From Xiheimicrobium sp052034585 (GTDB lineage Bacteria > Myxococcota > Myxococcia > Myxococcales > Myxococcaceae), in the NCBI GenBank assembly GCA_052034585.1, contig JBPOIJ010000081.1:1-64000 (forward strand): a stretch of 64,000 bases of DNA, given 5' to 3'. This document shows, in pieces, positions 46,125-54,343 of the stretch. Position numbers and translations under genes: made by a program. Under the pieces are notes generated by a model, which saw only the letters and a list, made by a program, of their open reading frames with translations, had not been told where the DNA came from and searched no databases. Each line of letters starts with the position of its first letter. The stretch's first letter is position 1.

Positions 46125-48656
46125 TCAGCCGCAGTAGCCGCTCGCCAGGCAGGTGTGAGGGGCGTCGCAGAAGTCGGTGATGGCGGAGCAGTTCGGAATG
46201 CAGAGACCTCCCCCCGAGCCATCGTCCTCGCAGACGTAGTTGGCGCGGCACGACGACTGTCCGTTCCTCGGGCCGGTGCAGGTATCGAAGCAGTACGAGG
46301 CGGTCGCGCCGGAGATGCACTTCGAGCCAGCCGGGCAGCTCGCCGTCGAACAATCGAGCGTGCAGTACCCCTGGGGGAAGCCGGTCGCGCAGACGCCGTT
46401 GGTGCCACAGGTGGAGCTGTCGGCGCACGGGGTGCCGATCACCTTCGACTCGTCGCCTTTCAGGTTCGTCTGAGGTGACACCACGAAGTTCTTTCCCATC
46501 ACCATCGAGCCATCGGTGACGTCGATCGTCTTGGGCCCGTCGGTGTTCGGCCAGATGCCGATCGGCTCGCTGTCTTCGAGCTGGCCGTTGCCGTTCGCGT
46601 CCTGCGCGCCGAACAAGTAGTAGCTGCCCGGCGGCGCCGTGACCGAGAACGCGAAGTTGTTGATCGCCTGCGCCTCGACCGCTCCGGCTACCTTCCACTC
46701 GCCGTTCACCTGGTGCACCAGCGCGACGATCACGTTGCGGCCGCTCGCCCCGCCCGCCCGCAGCTTCACGCCGATGCTCGCGTTGCCTCCGTTCGAGGTG
46801 ACGCTGATCGTCGCCGCCGCGGTCATGTTGTCCGCGAGCCCCTGGAGGTTCGCCGAGATCTGAACGGTGCTCGACTGACCGGCGGCGATGGTGCGGGTGT
46901 TCCCGCCCATGAACGAGATCCGCCCGCCTTCCGCGCCGCCCGCTGCGAGGGTGACGTTGAGCGGCAGGCCGCCCAGGTTGGTGATGCCCAGCGTCTGGCT
47001 CGACGCCGCCGAGGTGAAGAAGAACTCGGTCGCCGCGAGCGAGAGCTTCGCAGGCCCGGTGGGCTGTTGACCGGTGACCCGCAAGAGGGCCGCGTGCGCA
47101 TTCACCATGCCCGCGCCACAACCTTCGTTGCAGCGCGACGAGGTGCTCGCCGTCTGGACGAGGATGTCTCGCACCTGCGCGAAGGTGAGCGACGCGTTCT
47201 TCGCCTTCATCAGCGAGACGATGCCGGCCACGTGCGGCGTCGCCATCGAGGTGCCCTGCTCGAAGGAATACACGGCCTGGTTTCCGGCCTCGTTGAGCAC
47301 CGTCGAGAGCACGCCGTCTGGGTGCCCGTCGCCGTTGGAGTCCTCCGACACCTCTCCGCCCGGCGCCATCACGTCGACCCGCTGCCCGAAGTTCGAGTAG
47401 CTCGCGCGGGTGCCGTTGAAGCGCGTCGCGCCGATGCAGAGCACGCCGGTCTGGTTGCACGGGGTGAACTGAGAGGCGTCGATGTTGTCGTTGCCGGCGG
47501 CGATCACGAAGATCGCGTTGCGCTGTGCGCCCGAGTTGATCGCGTCTTGGTAGCTCTGCGTCGGGTCGCCCTGTCCCCCGAGGCTCATGCTGACGACCTG
47601 CGCCGGGTTCGCGTTCGCGGGCACTCCAGGCACCGCGCCGCCCGTCGCCCACACCATGCCCGACGAGATGTCGAAGTCGGTGCCTCCGCCCTTGCCCAGC
47701 ACCCGCACCGGGACGATCTTCGCGTTCCAGTTCACTCCAGCGATGCCCGCGGCGTTGTTGGTGGTGGCGCCGATGGTGCCCGCGCAGTGCGAGCCATGCC
47801 AGCTCGACTGCCCGTTCGGCAGGTCGCGCCCGGGATCGGTGGGGTTCGAGTCGCGCCCGTCGCCGTCGTTCGCGCGGTTGGCGTCGGACACCATGTCGTA
47901 GCCAGGCAGCTTTCGGGACTCGAGGTCGGGGTGCGCGACGATGCCCGTGTCCACCACCGCGATGGTGACGCTGCCAGCCATTCCGCGCTCGACCTCCCAC
48001 GCCGCCGGGAGGTTCAAGGAGGTGAGGTGCCACATCACCGGGAAGAGGTTGTCATCGGGCACCGCGAGCGGGTGCCGCACGTGGTTCAGCTCGGCGAACT
48101 TCACGCCCGCGATCGCCGCGATGGGGCGCACCAGCTCGCGCGTCGCGGCCTCGGTGAGCGGCTTGTCGTTCGCGTCTCGAAACCGAATCAGGTGGAGGTA
48201 CTCGGAGGCGAACCCGCCGTGGCTCACTCGATGGCCGCGCGCCGACAGCAGCTTGAGCGCCTCTTCGGCTCCGAGCTTCTCGTGCAGGCGAACGATCAGC
48301 TCCGAGGCGACGATCTCGTCCGGTTGATGACGGCCGAGCAGCCGGCCCGACGTCGGGAGGATGTGTCGCTGCTGCTGCACCTTGTCGACGAAGGAGCGCG
48401 GCAACGGCGTGGTGTGTGGGCGTGCCTCGCCGAGCTGCGCGCGCACCGACTGGGAGAGCACGGTGTCGACCGGCGTCGTCCACTGCCTCACCGAGTCGGC
48501 GCCGCGGAACGGGGTGACCGTGCCGCTCACTGCACCCTGAGGGCCCGCGGTGCCGCCAGCGAAGCCGCCATCTGGCTCGTCGAAGAGATCCGCGCAGAAG
48601 CAGCCGGGAACGAACGGCAACACTGCCAACGTCAGCAAGAAGGCTCGTCGCATCAT
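46125..48656 (-). CDS. Subtilisin-like serine protease lipoprotein
   Basis: An 843-residue S8-family protease. The leader MMRRAFLLTLAVLPFVPGC has lipobox VPGC (Cys19). After an inhibitor-like propeptide region (about 110-190), the catalytic triad is Asp236 (IAVVDTGIVAHPDLE), His287 (SWHGSHCAGT) and Ser470 (GTSMATPHVAG), with the oxyanion Asn389 (FVIAAGND). A beta-rich region (about 500-735) is followed by a cysteine-rich C-terminus (CADSSTCGTNGVCATGFPQGYC and on), presumably a disulfide-bonded surface module. Its ATG overlaps the stop of the small upstream gene by 4 bp. Confidence 0.92.
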   Translation of the reverse strand: MMRRAFLLTLAVLPFVPGCFCADLFDEPDGGFAGGTAGPQGAVSGTVTPFRGADSVRQWTTPVDTVLSQSVRAQLGEARPHTTPLPRSFVDKVQQQRHILPTSGRLLGRHQPDEIVASELIVRLHEKLGAEEALKLLSARGHRVSHGGFASEYLHLIRFRDANDKPLTEAATRELVRPIAAIAGVKFAELNHVRHPLAVPDDNLFPVMWHLTSLNLPAAWEVERGMAGSVTIAVVDTGIVAHPDLESRKLPGYDMVSDANRANDGDGRDSNPTDPGRDLPNGQSSWHGSHCAGTIGATTNNAAGIAGVNWNAKIVPVRVLGKGGGTDFDISSGMVWATGGAVPGVPANANPAQVVSMSLGGQGDPTQSYQDAINSGAQRNAIFVIAAGNDNIDASQFTPCNQTGVLCIGATRFNGTRASYSNFGQRVDVMAPGGEVSEDSNGDGHPDGVLSTVLNEAGNQAVYSFEQGTSMATPHVAGIVSLMKAKNASLTFAQVRDILVQTASTSSRCNEGCGAGMVNAHAALLRVTGQQPTGPAKLSLAATEFFFTSAASSQTLGITNLGGLPLNVTLAAGGAEGGRISFMGGNTRTIAAGQSSTVQISANLQGLADNMTAAATISVTSNGGNASIGVKLRAGGASGRNVIVALVHQVNGEWKVAGAVEAQAINNFAFSVTAPPGSYYLFGAQDANGNGQLEDSEPIGIWPNTDGPKTIDVTDGSMVMGKNFVVSPQTNLKGDESKVIGTPCADSSTCGTNGVCATGFPQGYCTLDCSTASCPAGSKCISGATASYCFDTCTGPRNGQSSCRANYVCEDDGSGGGLCIPNCSAITDFCDAPHTCLASGYCG

Positions 48657-49009
48657 CGACCTCGAACAGGGGCTGGAGTGCAGGCGTCGATCTCTTTCGT
48701 CGTCTTCGCCTTCAGCAGGCAGGACTCGGCCTTCCGGTCGTACCTCGCCGGGCAGGCCTTGATCAGCTCTTCGAACTTGGGATCGGCGAGGGCTTCGCGC
48801 TGGGCGAGCTTCTCGGTCACCTCACGTTCCCGAGGCGTCATCTTCTTCACCTCGGGATCGTTGGCGAGCGTCTCGGCGACGGTGGTGAGCACCAGGTGCT
48901 GAACCAAGGCGCGACAGGCCTCGGTCGAGAGGGCCGGAACGCCAGCATCGCGCGGCTGGGCGTGCACGAGCGTCGCGCAGCAGACGACGAGGGCTGAAGA
49001 GAACCGCAT
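48653..49009 (-). CDS. Small exported protein, unknown
   Basis: A 118-residue protein with signal peptide MRFSSALVVCCATLVHAQ and a charged helical body (STEACRALVQHLVLTTVAETLANDPEVKKMTPREREVTEKLAQRE) containing a few cysteines. I do not recognise a family. Its stop overlaps the start of the S8 protease gene by 4 bp (ATGA), so it is translationally coupled to it and could be an inhibitor, chaperone or partner, as inferred from position only. The TPR-like gene lies 32 bp upstream. Confidence 0.65.
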   Translation of the reverse strand: MRFSSALVVCCATLVHAQPRDAGVPALSTEACRALVQHLVLTTVAETLANDPEVKKMTPREREVTEKLAQREALADPKFEELIKACPARYDRKAESCLLKAKTTKEIDACTPAPVRGR

Positions 49010-49041
49010 GTCGCTCCTTCTGGCGCGCTCGGCCTGCGCGG

Positions 49042-49698
49042 TCACTCGAGAAAGTACGTCACCACGGCTGCGATCGCCGCGCCACCCGCCAGGAGGTACG
49101 CGACGTTCGCTGCGGTCGCATACCCTTGCGCTTGAGCGCCCTTCTCGCGGAACTCCTGCTCGGCGCGCGCCTCGTTCGCCTGGATCGAGAGGTTGCGCGC
49201 GTTCACTCCCAGCCCCACGCCGATCGCCAGCGCGACGCCCGAGCCGATGCCCAAGCCGACCGCTGCCGGGTGCTTCTCCATCACGCTTGGAACCGACGAG
49301 GCGGGCTCGGTCTTGGGCTCGAGCGGCCGGGCGAGCGGCGCGTCGGGCGGGAGATCTTCGTCGGGCAGCGGCTCCGGAGGCGCCTGCAGCGACTGCTTCA
49401 CCCGCAAGAAGAGCGAGACCGCCTTCGGGCTCGTGTACGGCGGCAGATCGACCGACTCGTCGATTCTCAGCGCGGTGCGAAAGTGCTCCGCCGCGGCCTT
49501 CGAGCGCCCGAGGTTGAACTGGCAGAGGCCTCCGTAGACCTCGATGTCGCGCAGCTCGTCCTTGGTCGATTGCCACTGCTTGGAGGCCTGCTCGAGCCGG
49601 CTCACGCACTTCTCGAAGTCGAGCGCCTGGTAGAGCTCCTTCGCCTGGGTGAGGAAGGGGTTGGCGCCCAGCACCATCGCGACCATCAGCGGCGTCAC
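49042..49698 (-). CDS. TPR-like membrane-anchored protein, unknown
   Basis: A 218-residue protein starting at GTG 49698 (GGAG seven bases upstream; an ATG at 49686 is also in frame). A signal-like start (MTPLMVAMVLGANP) leads to helical repeats (LTQAKELYQALDFEKCVSRLEQASKQ, LRDIEVYGGLCQFNLGRSKAAAEHFRTALRI) that look like two or three TPR units. A Pro-rich linker and a hydrophobic segment (AAVGLGIGSGVALAIGVGLGVN) follow. A second hydrophobic stretch ends the chain (ANVAYLLAGGAAIAAVVTYFL). This layout occurs in many myxobacterial envelope proteins. It lies between the hybrid kinase and the small gene preceding the protease. Confidence 0.65.
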   Translation of the reverse strand: MTPLMVAMVLGANPFLTQAKELYQALDFEKCVSRLEQASKQWQSTKDELRDIEVYGGLCQFNLGRSKAAAEHFRTALRIDESVDLPPYTSPKAVSLFLRVKQSLQAPPEPLPDEDLPPDAPLARPLEPKTEPASSVPSVMEKHPAAVGLGIGSGVALAIGVGLGVNARNLSIQANEARAEQEFREKGAQAQGYATAANVAYLLAGGAAIAAVVTYFLE

Positions 49699-49758
49699 CG
49701 CAGGGCTCCGGCTGCAGGGCAATGCGTCACGAGGTCTGCCTACCACATCGAACGGCCA

Positions 49759-51546
49759 TCACCCGCCCCGAGGTTCTCTGCGTCGCGCGACCCTGACGAG
49801 CGCCGCGTGCAGCTCATTCAACCGCACCGGCTTGGCGAGGAAGTCGTCACAGCCGGCGTCCCTCGCGCGCGCTCGGTCTTCTGGCATCGCGTTCGCCGTC
49901 ATCGCCACGATCGGCAGCGCTGCACCATGACGGGCGCGGAGCTGCTTGGTGGCCTCGAGGCCGTCCACGCCCGGCATCTGAATGTCCATCAGCACCACGT
50001 CGAAGCGCGTGCCCTGGGCCAGCTCGATCGCTTCGTTTCCATCGTGGGCGACCGCGATCGGTCCCGCGCCCAACGACTCGAGCAGTCTCAGCGCCACCTT
50101 CTCGTTGATCGGGTTGTCTTCGGCGAGCAAGACCGAGAGGCCCTCGAGCGACGCGTCCACTTTCACCGTCGTTCGCGGCGGAGAGGGCGTGACGGAGTCT
50201 CCGGTGAGCGGCGCAGGGAGAATGACGGTGAAGGTGCTCCCGACGCCTTCGGCGCTCTCGACGGTGACCGCGCCTCCTTGGGCGTCGACGAGCCGGTGAA
50301 CGATCGCGAGCCCCAGCCCCGTTCCGCCGAATCGTCGCGTGGTGCCTGCGTCGGCCTGGACGAAGGGCTGGAAGATGCGCTCGAGCTGATCGGGTCGAAT
50401 GCCGATGCCGGTGTCTCGCACCGTGAGGGTGAGGCGGCCGTTCGCCCACCCAGCGCCCACGACGACCTCGCCCGAGGGCGTGAACTTCACCGCGTTCCCC
50501 ACGAGGTTCAAAATCACCTGCCGCAGCCGGGTCGGGTCGACGCCGAGGACTGGCGGGAGCTCGGCCGAGAGCTCGGTGCGCAAGCCGATTCCCCTGGCAG
50601 CCGCCTTCGCGGCGAGCAGCTTTCGCACGTCTTCCACCATCGTCGCGACTGGCGTCGGCACCACCTCGAAGGTCACCGCGCCGGCCTCGATCTTCGAGAG
50701 GTCGAGGATGTCGTCGAGCAGCGAGAGGAGGCTGTCGGAGGAGCTCCGAATCGTCTCGAGAGCGTCACGCTGCTTGGGCGGGAGCTCATCGTCGGTGAGG
50801 AGCAGATCGGTGAGCCCCACCACCGAGTTCATCGGCGTGCGCAGCTCGTGGCTGACGTTCGCGAGGAAGGTGGACTTGAGCCGTGACGCCTCGAGCACCT
50901 GACGCATCGACTGCTGGAGATCGTGCTCGACCTGATGCCGCCGTTCGATCTCACGCGACAGCCGCTCGTTCGAGTCGGCGTGGGCCTTCGCTTCCGCCTG
51001 CGCGCGTGCGAGCGCCATCGCCAGGCGTTGGTGAATCACCCGCGAGCCCACCCCGGTGATGAAGAAGGCGCCCAGCGGCGTCAGGAAGATCGCGAGCAGG
51101 GGGCGCTCCGGCGCGCTTCGAAGGCCACCGTTCAGCTCGAGCGAGATGAGGATCAGCCCGATCACGGTCACCACCGGGAGCGAGACGACCAGCCCGCGCG
51201 TTCCGAAGAGCAGGGCGGCCGCTTGAACGACCAACACCAGCCCGTAGTAGGCCTGCCCGCCGATGCCCCGGTCGAACACGGCGCCGAGGAGGAACATGAG
51301 CGACACGAAGCCGAGGTAGAGCGCGCCCACCTGGCCAACCGGCCAGCGCCGCAGCGCGAGGAGCACCGCGATCTGCACCAGGTTCGGGAGGAGGACGAGC
51401 GGGAGGAAGTGCCACAGGCCCGTCAGCAGCAACGACAAGAGGCTGGTGATCGCCGAGGTCGCGAGGCTCCACCAGAGGACGCTGCGGAGGAGCGAGCGGC
51501 TGTCTTCTTCGTTCAGCCCGGCGCTCTGGTGCGCGAAGAATGTCAT
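49759..51546 (-). CDS. Hybrid sensor histidine kinase with C-terminal receiver
   Basis: A 595-residue hybrid kinase. About five hydrophobic segments occupy residues 20-170 (for example WWSLATSAITSLLSLLLTGLW, LFGTRGLVVSLPVVTVIGLILISL). A coiled coil follows, then the dimerisation/phosphoacceptor H-box SHELRTPMN with His233. The ATPase domain has NAVKFTPSGEVVV, DTGIGIRPDQL and FGGTGLGLAI, and the receiver's phosphoacceptor is Asp521 (LMDIQMPG). The signal sensed by the membrane part is unknown. The start at 51546 was chosen because the upstream extension is not membrane-like. It heads the protease gene cluster, 60 bp before the TPR-like gene. Confidence 0.94.
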   Translation of the reverse strand: MTFFAHQSAGLNEEDSRSLLRSVLWWSLATSAITSLLSLLLTGLWHFLPLVLLPNLVQIAVLLALRRWPVGQVGALYLGFVSLMFLLGAVFDRGIGGQAYYGLVLVVQAAALLFGTRGLVVSLPVVTVIGLILISLELNGGLRSAPERPLLAIFLTPLGAFFITGVGSRVIHQRLAMALARAQAEAKAHADSNERLSREIERRHQVEHDLQQSMRQVLEASRLKSTFLANVSHELRTPMNSVVGLTDLLLTDDELPPKQRDALETIRSSSDSLLSLLDDILDLSKIEAGAVTFEVVPTPVATMVEDVRKLLAAKAAARGIGLRTELSAELPPVLGVDPTRLRQVILNLVGNAVKFTPSGEVVVGAGWANGRLTLTVRDTGIGIRPDQLERIFQPFVQADAGTTRRFGGTGLGLAIVHRLVDAQGGAVTVESAEGVGSTFTVILPAPLTGDSVTPSPPRTTVKVDASLEGLSVLLAEDNPINEKVALRLLESLGAGPIAVAHDGNEAIELAQGTRFDVVLMDIQMPGVDGLEATKQLRARHGAALPIVAMTANAMPEDRARARDAGCDDFLAKPVRLNELHAALVRVARRREPRGG

Positions 51547-51658
51547 CGGTGCCCCCCCAGCACGGGAGACGGCTCGCAGCCCATCGCCCACGGAGGATTG
51601 TGGCGCGACGAAGCAGGTTGGTCGAGCGGTTCGAGCAGCGAGTGGTAGAAGCTCGCTC

Positions 51659-52510
51659 GTGGCGATCTCCGACTCGATCAAGCAGACGCTGCGCCAGTGG
51701 ACCCTCTCGATGGGCGGGACCGATCTCGAGGGCCGGCTGAAAGAGACCCGCCTGGACAACGCCAACGAGTACGGGGTGGATCCGTTCGGCTTCTCCCTCG
51801 AGTACGCGCTCTCGGCCGTGGGGCCGTTGGTGTGGCTCTACCAGCACTACTTTCGGGTGCAGACCTTCGGCATCGAGCACGTGCCGCCGGGTCGGGTGCT
51901 GCTGATCTCGAACCACGGCGGTCAGCTGCCGATCGACGGGGCGATGATCGGCGTCTCGATGCTGACCGAGGCGCAGCCGCCGCGCGTCATCCGCTCGATG
52001 GTGGAGAAGTGGGTCGGCACGCTGCCCTACGTGTCCACCCTCTTCGCGCGGATCGGGCAGATCGTCGGCACCCCGGAGAACTGCCGTCGGCTGCTCGAGC
52101 ACGACGAGGCGATTCTCGTCTTTCCCGAAGGGCTCAAGGGCATTCAGAAGCTGTACGCCCAGCGCTACCAGTTGCAGGACTTCGGCCTGGGCTTCATGCG
52201 GCTCGCGCTCGAGACGAAGACGCCCATCGTGCCCGTCGCGGTGGTCGGCAGCGAGGAACAGGCGCCCACGCTCTTCAAGCTGAACACCGTCGGCAAGTTG
52301 TTCGGCATGCCTGGCATTCCCGTCACGCCGTATGGGCTGCCGTTTCCCCTGCCGACGAAGTACCGCATCTACTTCGGCGAGCCGCTCGTCTTCAGCGGGC
52401 GCGCCGACGACGAAGACGCCGAGCTCGAGAAGAAGGTGCTGGTGGTGAAGGCGGCCATCTCGTCGATGCTCGAGAAGGGCCTCGCCGAGCGGAAGGGGGT
52501 CTTCTTTTGA
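51659..52510 (+). CDS. Lysophospholipid acyltransferase-family protein (PlsC-like)
   Basis: A 283-residue acyltransferase. Its motif I is SNHGGQLPIDGAMI, a variant of the NHx4D block, and motif III is VFPEGLKG; both belong to the glycerolipid acyltransferase (PlsC) superfamily. The substrate-binding parts RIGQIVGTPENC and PIVPVAVVGSEEQAPTL also fit. It starts at GTG 51659. Its stop overlaps the TTG start of the following epimerase gene (TTGA), so the two are coupled, which fits lipid or glycolipid modification, although the substrates are not known. Confidence 0.9.
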   Translation: MAISDSIKQTLRQWTLSMGGTDLEGRLKETRLDNANEYGVDPFGFSLEYALSAVGPLVWLYQHYFRVQTFGIEHVPPGRVLLISNHGGQLPIDGAMIGVSMLTEAQPPRVIRSMVEKWVGTLPYVSTLFARIGQIVGTPENCRRLLEHDEAILVFPEGLKGIQKLYAQRYQLQDFGLGFMRLALETKTPIVPVAVVGSEEQAPTLFKLNTVGKLFGMPGIPVTPYGLPFPLPTKYRIYFGEPLVFSGRADDEDAELEKKVLVVKAAISSMLEKGLAERKGVFF

Positions 52511-53439
52511 GCGGCGAGGGCGTGGTGGTGGTGACCGGCATCTCGGGGAACCTCGGGCGGGTGGTGGCGAAGATCCTCCACCGCACCGAACGCGTCGCCG
52601 GCATCGATCGCCGGCCCTTCGTCGGCAAACCGAAGGACGTCGATCACTTCCAGATCGATCTGCGGAAGAAGAAGACCGAAGACGTCTTTCGCAAGCTGCC
52701 GGTGAAGGCGATCGTCCACATGGGCATCATGCACGACCCGCGGATGAGCGCGGAGGATCACCACAGCTTCAACGTGCTCGGCACCACCCGGATCCTCGAG
52801 TGCGCCGCGAAGTACTCGGTGAAGAAGCTGGTGGTGCTCTCGAGCGCCAACGTCTACGGCCCCTCGCCCGACAACTCGAACTTCCTCTCGGAAGACGCGC
52901 CGCTGATGGCCGCGAGCCGCTTCCCCTCGGTCCGCGATCTCATCGAGGTCGACATGCTCGCCCACGGCTTCTTCTGGCGACAACCGAACGTCGAGACGGT
53001 GGTGCTCCGCCCCGTGCACATCGTCGGGCCCACCATCAAGAACGCGCCCTCGAACTACCTCCGCCTCAAGCGGCCGATGACCTTGATGGGCTTCGACCCG
53101 ATGGTGCAGCTCATTCACATGAACGACGTCGGCTCGGCGCTGGTGGCCGCGCTCGCGCCCGGGCTCAAGGGCGTCTACAACGTGACCGGCCCTGGTGAAG
53201 TGCCGCTCTCGGCGTGCTTTCGCGAGCTCGGCGCCGCGCCCATTCCGGTGCCGCACCCCTTCGCGCGTGGGCTCGTCTCGCGCTTGTTCAAGTACCGCCT
53301 CGCGAGCTACCCGCCTGAGGAACTCGACCACATTCAGTTCCTCTGTATGGTCGACGGCGAGCGATGGCGGAAGACCGGCTGGCAGCCGTCTTTCTCGATG
53401 CGTGAGACGATTCGCGGCGTGCTCAGCGATCTCTCCTGA
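52507..53439 (+). CDS. NAD-dependent epimerase/dehydratase-family protein
   Basis: A 310-residue extended SDR. The glycine motif is VVTGISGNLGRVVA near the N-terminus. KAIVHMGIMHDPRMSAEDHHSFNVLGTTRILECA and LVVLSSANVYGPSP are typical of NAD-dependent sugar epimerases. LRPVHIVGPTIKN and GVYNVTGPGEVPLS are C-terminal family landmarks. The Tyr-x3-Lys pair is not clear, so the reaction is uncertain. The TTG start at 52507 overlaps the acyltransferase stop; a GTG at 52522 is an alternative. The gene is followed by the sRNA locus. Confidence 0.87.
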   Translation: MSGEGVVVVTGISGNLGRVVAKILHRTERVAGIDRRPFVGKPKDVDHFQIDLRKKKTEDVFRKLPVKAIVHMGIMHDPRMSAEDHHSFNVLGTTRILECAAKYSVKKLVVLSSANVYGPSPDNSNFLSEDAPLMAASRFPSVRDLIEVDMLAHGFFWRQPNVETVVLRPVHIVGPTIKNAPSNYLRLKRPMTLMGFDPMVQLIHMNDVGSALVAALAPGLKGVYNVTGPGEVPLSACFRELGAAPIPVPHPFARGLVSRLFKYRLASYPPEELDHIQFLCMVDGERWRKTGWQPSFSMRETIRGVLSDLS

Positions 53440-53479
53440 GGCGAGCGCCCAGAAGCCTCGCTGATCCATCGCAGTCGTT

Positions 53480-53565
53480 TGAGACGATCATGACGCCGGT
53501 GTCAGAGAGCGACGGCGAGATGTCTCAGTTCGGCCTCTGAAATCGTCTGCAAATGCCTGAAATGA
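53480..53565. promoter_or_regulatory. Candidate enhancer (UAS) region for the sigma-54 promoter
   Basis: Three near-repeats start at 10-bp steps: CTGAAAT (53537-53543), CTGCAAAT (53547-53554) and CTGAAAT (53557-53563). They lie about 30-55 bp upstream of the -24 element. An inverted pair TGAGAC (53480-53485) and GTCTCA (53522-53527) is further upstream. Helical phasing suggests binding of an activator on one face of DNA; this is inference from spacing. Confidence 0.4.
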
Positions 53566-53590
53566 CAGCAGGAAAGCAAGACGGCTTTCA

Positions 53591-53606
53591 TGGCACCCGC
53601 GTTGCT
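53591..53606 (+). promoter_or_regulatory. Sigma-54 (RpoN) -24/-12 promoter
   Basis: TGGCAC-N5-TTGCT matches the sigma-54 consensus exactly, with the GG of -24 at 53592-53593 and the GC of -12 at 53604-53605 at the required spacing. The predicted transcription start is about 53617 (an A). The only thing immediately downstream is the terminator-ended small RNA at 53617-53693, not a gene. Confidence 0.75.
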
Positions 53607-53616
53607 CAGCATCGGA

Positions 53617-53693
53617 ACGGTTAGGTGGTTCCATAGGGGAACTACCGACGCCCGTCGCCTCGGCCGGCCCCGAGACGACGGGCGCTTTTTTTT
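53617..53693 (+). ncRNA. Candidate sigma-54-dependent small RNA
   Basis: Between the epimerase stop and the sigma-factor start, a transcript of about 77 nt is predicted from the -24/-12 promoter to the terminator. Hairpin 1 is GGTGGTTCC (53624-53632), a 5-nt loop ATAGG, and GGAACTACC (53638-53646), nine pairs with one G-U. Hairpin 2 is the terminator stem at 53649-53684. No start codon plus ribosome-binding site with a sensible reading frame is visible. The architecture (RpoN promoter, compact stem-loops, intrinsic terminator) resembles the Myxococcus developmental sRNA Pxr, but I could not compare sequences. Confidence 0.65.
53649..53693 (+). terminator. Rho-independent terminator of the candidate sRNA
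   Basis: CGCCCGTCG (53649-53657) pairs perfectly with CGACGGGCG (53676-53684). An inner CTCGG/CCGAG stem (53659-53663 with 53670-53674) sits past a single C-A mismatch around a CCGGCC loop. Eight T follow at 53686-53693. This is the clearest intrinsic terminator in the window. Confidence 0.92.
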
Positions 53694-53779
53694 GTGCGCA
53701 GGTCGTAACCGCCGCTCGCTCACTCGGCGTAGTGGCGATCGTGGAACTGGCCTTCTCGGCGTGGGATGTCGCGGCTTCG

Positions 53780-54343
53780 ATGGCCGCCGATTCCCCCTCG
53801 CGCTCCGACGACGACGAAGCGCTGATGGAGCGCTTTCGCGCCGGCGATCGCGCCTCGTTCGAGCGGCTCTTCAAGCGCTACGCGGCTCCGCTCACCAGCT
53901 TCCTCACCCGCCTCACCGGCAGCGTGGCGGCCGCGGAGGACGCGCTCCAGCACACCTTTCTTTCGGTCGTTCGCTCACGAGAGCAGTTCACTCGCGGCTC
54001 GAGGGTGAAGCCCTGGCTCTATGCGATCGCCGCCAACGCTGCGCGCGATCGACACCGACGAACGAAGCGCGAAGACGTCTCGAGCAGCAGCGCCGACGCG
54101 ATCGACCAAGGCCTCGACGCCGTGCATGGCGACGCCGGGCTGCGCAAACGGCTGCTCGAGGCGCTCCAGCAATTGCCCGAGCCGCAACGCGAGGCGGTGA
54201 TCCTCCACCGGCTCGAGGGCTGGAGCTTCGGAGAGATCGCCGACGCGGTGGGCGCCAACGAGACCGCGGTGAAGGTGAGGGCGTTTCGAGGCACGCAGCG
54301 CCTGCGCGAGCTCTTGAAGGACGTGTGGGAGTTCGAGTCATGA
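53780..54343 (+). CDS. ECF-type RNA polymerase sigma factor
   Basis: A sigma-70-family ECF factor of about 187 residues. Region 2 runs from LMERFRAGDRASFERLFKRYAAPL through AEDALQHTFLSVVRSREQF and KPWLYAIAANAARDRHRR. Region 4 is LQQLPEPQREAVILHRLEGWSFGEIADAVGANETAVKVRAFRGTQRLRELL. The start is uncertain; ATG 53780 gives a typical N-terminus, but an in-frame GTG at 53732 would add 16 residues. It overlaps the next gene by 4 bp, so sigma factor and membrane partner are produced together. It lies 87 bp after the sRNA terminator. Confidence 0.93.
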   Translation: MAADSPSRSDDDEALMERFRAGDRASFERLFKRYAAPLTSFLTRLTGSVAAAEDALQHTFLSVVRSREQFTRGSRVKPWLYAIAANAARDRHRRTKREDVSSSSADAIDQGLDAVHGDAGLRKRLLEALQQLPEPQREAVILHRLEGWSFGEIADAVGANETAVKVRAFRGTQRLRELLKDVWEFES

